Positions 57,556-64,000 of a stretch of 64,000 bases of DNA are shown one piece after another (the stretch's first letter is position 1; every line of letters begins with the position of its first letter). The translations under genes and the position numbers were made by a program. The notes below the pieces were generated by a model. It made no database searches. It was not told the DNA's origin and saw nothing but the letters and a program-made list of their open reading frames with translations. The stretch is from Erigeron canadensis (Eukaryota > Streptophyta > Magnoliopsida > Asterales > Asteraceae), in contig NC_057765.1 of the NCBI RefSeq assembly GCF_010389155.1, forward strand, positions 1,116,001 to 1,180,000. The letters run 5' to 3'.

Positions 57556-59001
57556 TAGATATATATAATTCTAGGAAAGTTAGAACCTGAAATTTTTTTA
57601 TGAAGACATTATATTACTCGCTCATTATGTTGTCTTAAAATTCGTTTTAAAGGTTGCCTTGGCCCTAGGAGATGGTTCTAAAGGTTGCCAATATTTGTAG
57701 TAATATAACTATCATAATCATAATTACAAAAAGTATACTCTTTCAGCTATGTTTCTTTTTCTTTTTCTTTCTAACAATATTTAATTTCTAAAAAGATAGG
57801 TAAAAGAAAATGTTTAATTAACTTTGATGATTTAGACAAACAGGGGAAGATACCCACCCACTTTAACCCCCGACAATACCCATGCTTCATGACTGGGCTG
57901 GATAAGCACCTTATGGGCCTGGGTCGACCCACTATTCGACACGTATTTGATCCATGAACAACTTGCATTTTCTTATTATTCTTTTTCTGTATAATTATAT
58001 TTTTGAGAAAGAAAAAAAAAAGTTACAATGTAGTGCTCCAATGAGAACGTAGGATTTATTATACTAAAACACGACTAGTGCTCATACACGTGTCACATTA
58101 ATAGAATGCCACGTGTTATGTTATTCTCACTCTGTACATAAAATTCATTTTATCAATTAAAAGCACCACTTTTTATAAAAGGTCCCTCTTTATTGAAGAA
58201 AACCTGAAAACATGAAAAGTTCCTTTGTAAATTGGATTTTATAAGATTTTATAGCGTACTATATGTCTTATTTTTATCACGAGCAAAAAAATGTAGTGCA
58301 ATTTGCAAATGTGAAATATGTACGATTCTTATTATATTGTTCATACAAAAAAACTGACATGGCAACACAAGTCTTCGCACTTATTCCACGTACTTAATTA
58401 TGTTGTTGTATGTGAGCTATATAAACCACCCATTAAAAAGGTATAGCTTAATGATTTTATGCTTTGGTAAATCTTATATGTAATGTTATATATATAAACT
58501 AGTGATAATGATAATATATAGAACACAAGTCTTATACTTTATGTGTCAATGTGACATGTGATCCTTGAAAGATGGGTTGTCACTAACTTTGATCACTATT
58601 TATGACAATTGAGCTATCTAGTTAGGTGGATACTTTTCTAATTTATTTGAAGATTATTGAGCTAGGCTGAGTCTTTTGACTACAATATCACAAGATCATG
58701 AATTGAAATGTTGCAGTTGATTTTCTTTGTTATTGTTCCCTTTCTGGCATGGTATTAACTTTTTGAAAATTTGAATTATTGGGAGGTTTTATTCAAACAC
58801 AAACACAAGTATTCACACAAGTACAATATTGCACTTTATGACTTGATTGTTGAAATATACATATATATTTGTGTGTGAATACAAAAGAGCCAAATAGGAC
58901 CACATATGCATATGCTTTAAGAGTCACAGAGGAAAGATGAGGTGACAATAGACGCGATAAATATAAATATTGTGACATATAAATATTGTGACAAGGTAAT
59001 T
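57556..59001. other. AT-rich spacer
   Basis: No gene or named repeat is recognised. Confidence 0.4.
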
Positions 59002-59280
59002 AGACTATTTTTAATGGGGATATTTTTGGGCGTCCTTGGGTGCTCTTAGGTGTCCTTAGATATCTTTTGCGGTTGAAGCATGTCCAAAACTTAAGATTTT
59101 TTATGCACGCCCTTACCCAAGGGCATGCTCTTAGGTGTCCTTACTTATATTTTTTGTTTTTAATGGAGTTAAAGGATATGTAAGGATATGTAAGGATGTT
59201 TGTATGGTTGGAGATAAAATTATAGGATCTTAAGGATTTATAAGGATTTGTAAGGGCGTCCTTAGCATTGGAGATAGTCT
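59002..59280. mobile_element. MITE-like element with AGACTATCTCCAATG-type ends
   Basis: The left end AGACTATTTTTAATGGGGA..GGGCGTCCTT is inverted at the right end as GGGCGTCCTTAGCATTGGAG then ATAGTCT. Inside are repeated TTAGGTGTCCTTA and AAGGATATGTAAGGAT motifs. Ends of this kind are common in plant MITEs. The target duplication is unclear (TAAT on both sides). Confidence 0.6.
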
Positions 59281-59313
59281 TAATGATTTTATTGATGTAA
59301 GTTAGTAATAAAA

Positions 59314-59500
59314 GATGGAGATTTCCTCAAGTTAATTTTAATTTGAGAGATAAAGTTAGAAGTATCTTGGCCATTGGATTTGAATCAATGATCAAAATTC
59401 AATGTTAATTTTTGAATATTTACCATTGATTTTAATCCAATGGCCAATATATCTCGAACTTTACCCCTCAAGTTGGGATAACTTGAGGGGATCTCTAACC
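59314..59500. mobile_element. MITE-like foldback, ~187 bp
   Basis: The left arm (GAGATTTCCTCAAGTTAA..TTGGCCATTGGATTTGAATC) and right arm (GATTTTAATCCAATGGCCAA..CAACTTGAGGGGATCTC) are inverted copies over ~80 bp each. Confidence 0.65.
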
Positions 59501-59697
59501 GTAAAAAAAATAAATTGAAAATGATCTCTGCCTAGCTAGTTTTCCCCCTAAAACGTAGGTTCGATTTTTGACTGACACACGTTTTGGCATTTAGATTATA
59601 AAAATGAAAGGTTAGACAAATTTTAAAAGTATAGAAGTATATAGATATATATAGAAGTATATAGATATAAAAGTATAGATACATGATAATTTTATTA

Positions 59698-62174
59698 GTA
59701 ATTGTAACATCCCGAACTTTTCGTGTTTGACTATTTGACCTTCCGCTAGTTAACGTTAGGTTCGTTAAGTAAATGTGCCTTATATGTGATTATATGATTA
59801 AATGCTTATGTATTTAATATGAATATGTAAATGTGATGTTTAATGAAAGTAATCAAAGAAACGTTAAGTAATTAAGTGCTTGCTAGTGTGATGAGACTCC
59901 CGGTAGAAAGATAAGCTAAGAAAGTTAAGTTTTGAAGTTGAGGGTCCTTAGTGTAAGTTTAGGAGGGGATGGCCAAGGATTAGAGGGCAATTAGGCAGCC
60001 CTAATTGTCACAAAACATCTGCCATCATACGTGAGAAACCCTCCAGCCGATCCTCTCTCCTTCTCCAAGCAAGTTCCCTCAAGATTCTATTGTTTCATGC
60101 CGTTTTGATCAAGTTTTGTTTAGATCTTGAATCCCCTAAGTCATCTACAAGTATTGTAGGTAAATCCTCTTTGAAATCTGATCTTATGAGTCATAGATGA
60201 GTATTCAATCCAGGCCATGGGGTTTGGGTTGGGTTAATTGATTAAACATTTATCGATTTCATGTTATTCGGGTGATTCAATGTGTGGTGCACACACTTTG
60301 TGTGGCGCACAAAGATGTCTTTTGTGGCAAATTCACAATTTAGGGGGCTCTTGTGCAGCGCAGAGGTTTGGTGCGGTGCACAAATGAGGTCAGTATGTTT
60401 GGGATTTTGGTTTGTGCGACGCACAAAGTCTATGCGGTGCACAAACGACCAGAATTCCATTATAGTCTCGTTTCCACCATGTATTGATCTTATACTTGTT
60501 CTAGGTTGTTGGGAGCACTTAGCAAGCACTGTAAGACATACATAACTCATTGTAAGCAGTACCAAGGTAAGATACACTACTTTGACACGTTGAGGGTTCA
60601 ACAAAAACATAGTTTTCATATAATAACTTCCCCAAATGGTATCTTGTTTGCTTATGGGTATTCGGGATTATACGGGAGGTGATATGGGCTATGTAGATGA
60701 ATATTGATGCCTAAAATGCTACCCCAATGATATGAGATGATATGTATTGTTATGATATGTTGATATGATGGAATAAAGTATGTGATGACATGAAAAGTGT
60801 ATGATGTAGACATAAATTGACATGATATTGATATGATAAGATATTATGTTAATAAAATGATATGATGCTATAATGCAATTGATGATATGATGACGCATTA
60901 CTACGATAATATGACGAAATGATTATGAAACGATATGATAAACCGTTGCTTTCATGTTAAGATGAAATGATGCTAATATAACATGATGATACGATGTTAT
61001 TATGTTATAACAATATGATGATATGAGTGACATGTTGATACGGATTTTTTATGATTTGACGATGTGATGTTAATATGTGATGACGATATGTTGATGTTTA
61101 TATGTCTTATGATTGATTGCATGGCTTGAACACCTAGTAACTAGACTTCTACAGGTTTGCCATGACACGTGCACGACTAAGGGTCCTAAAGTAAAGAAAG
61201 ATATATGTGATTGGCTTAGGTGAAAGTGTAGCCTAATCTAATATAAAGTAACGAAGGATACACGTGATTAGTTTAGGTGAAAGTGTAGCCTAAGCTAATA
61301 TAATAAAAAAAGTCTCGAGCATATGTAAAGTCTTGTGTTAAGCTTAACCCATGCTAGTTCTTCGGAGCTAGTGTGTACGTGGTCACGTGGTGAGGGAATC
61401 TAGATACCTCCCCGTGGCATAGTTACGTTTGAGTGTATCCGGGTGGAGTAACTAACCACTACACGCGCAAAGGTTAAACGGTATACTCAGTTGGATCGAC
61501 TTTGTCTTTCTTTAACGACAATGATGTATAGCCGTAAGGTTTGTCCATCTAGCCGGGTGTGACTTATGTTACACATACAAAGAGGTATATGTTATATGTG
61601 AAGTCTGACTTATGTCACAACTTCAAAGATGTTCAAATGTTATATGTGAGATGCAAAGATGACTAGGCACATTTAGGATGATCCATCTTATATGAAAGAT
61701 GTGCCTTAAAGATGAAATATGACTTTTATATAATGTATTAAATGGATAAACGTTTTATAAACTATGTATTATCTTACTTAGCTAATTCGTTAGCTAACAC
61801 TTACTCTTTTAAAATGTGTTGTGCCCTCAGGTCCAACAATAGTGAGCAGCTAGATGTGAGAAGTTGTGAGGCATGGGTAGATGACCTTGAAGCTGGTTGT
61901 AGTTTACCCATAGTGGTTGCTCGCATTAGACGTTGATTTATGTTTAGATATTTATGACTCGTACTTACTATAATGTCGGTTGTTTAATGTTGGGCAACCG
62001 ATGGGTTTCCATTTGAATCTATTTTGATGGTATGGCTAGTAACACCAACTAATGAATGAACCAAACAGATTTTGTTGGTTTGGACTTTTAAAGTTTATTT
62101 TCGCTTTCTTTTGACGCCGTTAGGCGAAAGTTTTTTGGCAATCCATATTTTTAAACGACGGGTGTTACAGTAAT
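59698..62174 (+). mobile_element. Solo LTR (2,467 bp), same family as 31023-33759, TSD GTAAT
   Basis: Body 59703 (TGTAACATCCCGAAC) to 62169 (CGACGGGTGTTACA), with GTAAT at 59698-59702 and 62170-62174. It shares long collinear blocks with the solo LTR at 31023, including GGTATCTTGTTTGCTTATGG, the GATATGAT-rich tract, and AGGTCCAACAATAGTGAGCA. At the position where the other copy has GTAACTCCCGTTAC palindromes, it has TTTGTGCGACGCACAAA palindromes (60281-60445). The ORFs crossing that cluster are not genes. Confidence 0.92.
60281..60445 (+). repeat. Cluster of TTTGTGCGACGCACAAA-type palindromes
   Basis: Copies near 60281 (TGTGTGGTGCACACA), 60297 (TTTGTGTGGCGCACAAA), 60367 (TTTGGTGCGGTGCACAAA), 60411 (TTTGTGCGACGCACAAA) and 60431 (TATGCGGTGCACAAA). 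Confidence 0.78.
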
Positions 62175-64000
62175 AATGTTCCATTTTTTGTTAACAATCT
62201 TCACGATAATGTCTCTGTCAGATTTTTTTCATTGAAATATGTGAAAAAACCATTAATGTAAAATAGAATCTAATTTACAAATTATTTCCGGAACTAAAAA
62301 GATCAAAATAATATCATTTAATAATAATTATCATAAAATTGTTTATATACACTTGAAAAAAATCTATGATTAAATTAATAATATCTTAAATCAATAAATA
62401 CTCCATTTACATACATTGACATGTCATATCCAACTAGATTATAACTTGCGTAAAATTATATATACACATAAAAAGTTAGCACAATGATATAGAAAAAATA
62501 CTTAAAGTTATAAAAACTAACACAACAACAGTAAATAAATTAAGAATAATCCCAACTAAACGGTTGTTTTTTCCATAAACTAATCATAATATAAATATAA
62601 TTTTAGAGACTAAGTTTGACACTGGTTTCTCACCCACTAGGCAAGTGTATTTTAGTATCTATATAGTGTCACAAATGATTATATTTTGTACAACATGCGC
62701 GTTTATTCATTGAGTTAAAAGCTAAAAAGGTTGGTCCCATATAGGGAAGTAGTTGACTACGTATAGTCACAAAGTTATAAGGATTCATGGTATCCACAAA
62801 ATAATTGGATACACGAATAGTATTTTCTTTGTATAAGTTGATTATGTGCCTATGATAGACAAGCGTGTAATCTCCTTTACTGAAGCCATAGCGAAGTTAT
62901 TAATTTTTGGGTTGTACTTATACGACTGCTTCCAAAGTAAGACAATTTTAACCCGGATGCTCCAATATTCCTTGGATGCATTGCTGTCAGCCACTCTATC
63001 AAACACAATTTAAATTGCCATGATAAACTAAGAGCAAATATTTACTCTTTATTTTGCTAATGTGTAGCTATCGTACAATACTCATACATACTATATATCA
63101 CGATTATAACTATTTGTTAAAATATCTCCGCTGAGCTCATTCAAATGATTCACAATAAACCATAATAACCATATTTTTCAACCTTGATCATATATCATCA
63201 AGTATGTATATATATATATATATGTATATACTTCTGACTTAAGGTTAATTTAGACTATAATTGTTATTATCTATTTGTAATAAAATCAATTATGAAAAAT
63301 AAACTATAATGAAAGATAGATCATAATATTAATACTTGACACAAATAAAAAAAGCTCTAGATTTAGTTGCTTATACTTGTTAAAAAATGAAGTATTACGA
63401 AATTAAAAGAGGATATAATTTTTGAAACAATCACTATTTGATAACAAATCAAGAAAGTGTAATGTTTTTTTTTTTAAATATTAATCTATAAGAAGATTTA
63501 TAAAAAATCAAATATGAAATTCAAATAAGTTAAAAGAAAGATAGATGATATATGTTATATGAGATCGATGTAAATCAAAAAAGATAACCAAAAAATTATA
63601 CATATTAATTTTGATATGGTTGAATAAGTAGAATATTATTTAATATATGTATTGTTGGAACATTGAATCTGTAGTTGAAGGACTAAAAGAGTATTTGACT
63701 AAAAGTAGAGTCAAAGATAATGTTATCATGTTGATCTAAGGGTGGATAAAAAAATGGAAATTCAATAAAGGATTCACATTAATTGAATTTGTAATTAAAG
63801 TTTCTGTTTTAATATATATTAAGATAATCTAATTTAACTATACATTAACTGATAATGATATAATAATTTAATTCTCTATGGTTTTGGGCATTTACCTCTT
63901 TGAAAGTGTGTGGGTCATGCGATAGCACCCTTGGTCTTCAGAGGTGCTTTCCAACCCTAGCATACTGTTCGTTTGGATGTCACTGATAGGGTTTGAATTA
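62175..64000. other. AT-rich spacer
   Basis: No gene or named repeat is recognised; (TA)n near 63205-63230. Confidence 0.4.

Noticed and set aside
60242..60619. ORFs of 125 and 87 codons on opposite strands
   Set aside because: They cross the palindrome cluster of a solo LTR; the palindromes keep both strands open.

Overview
ORGANISM. This is plant nuclear DNA, most likely from a eudicot and plausibly from Asteraceae. The signs are one intronless plant-type MATE transporter gene in about 60 kb of AT-rich, repeat-filled sequence, LTR retrotransposons with the plant initiator-Met tRNA primer site, Helitrons, Stowaway and hAT MITEs and a tRNA-derived SINE. The family placement is inference; no marker gene proves it. 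LAYOUT. 1-3596: a hAT MITE with an 8-bp target duplication nested in a larger inverted-repeat element, an LTR tail, a truncated Helitron, and the left part of an old copia-type LTR. 3597-20511: a young Ty3/gypsy chromovirus (Tekay/Del-like) inserted in that copia LTR, with a 5-bp CTAGG target duplication at both outer ends. It carries an extra ORF (6517-6942) between the primer site and gag, whose first ~42 residues follow the order of the histone H3 tail and are followed by a SUMO-interacting-motif-like stretch. The element appears partly doubled around a 100-N gap (12953-13052). Indels rise toward both sides of the gap, so this is best read as two unmerged contig ends and not a real tandem. 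20512-27750: repeats, a large foldback, a PIF/Harbinger-associated pseudogene and spacer. 27751-29403 (minus): the only confident host gene, a MATE exporter of the DETOXIFICATION 48-51 group. 30347-37922: Stowaway MITE, a cluster of minus-strand Helitron ends, one complete solo LTR (31023-33759, TSD ATGAC) and one truncated LTR. 38124-38613: an RPA70-like pseudogene. 39300-49535: G-rich tract, MITEs, two Helitrons with recognisable ends, a copia LTR with primer site, and the LTR of a minus-strand Tat/Athila-like element. 49536-64000: SINE with a 17-bp TSD, foldback, diverged tandem duplication, MITEs and a second complete solo LTR (59703-62169, TSD GTAAT). HOW IT WORKS TOGETHER. The window is gene-poor and shaped by nested transposition. 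Two observations stand out. First, the H3-tail-like ORF sits in an element whose integrase also ends in a chromodomain, the module that reads H3 tails. Second, clusters of short palindromes (arm, one central base or short spacer, reverse-complement arm) recur in several unrelated repeats, each cluster with its own sequence; two solo LTRs of one family carry different palindromes at the matching place.
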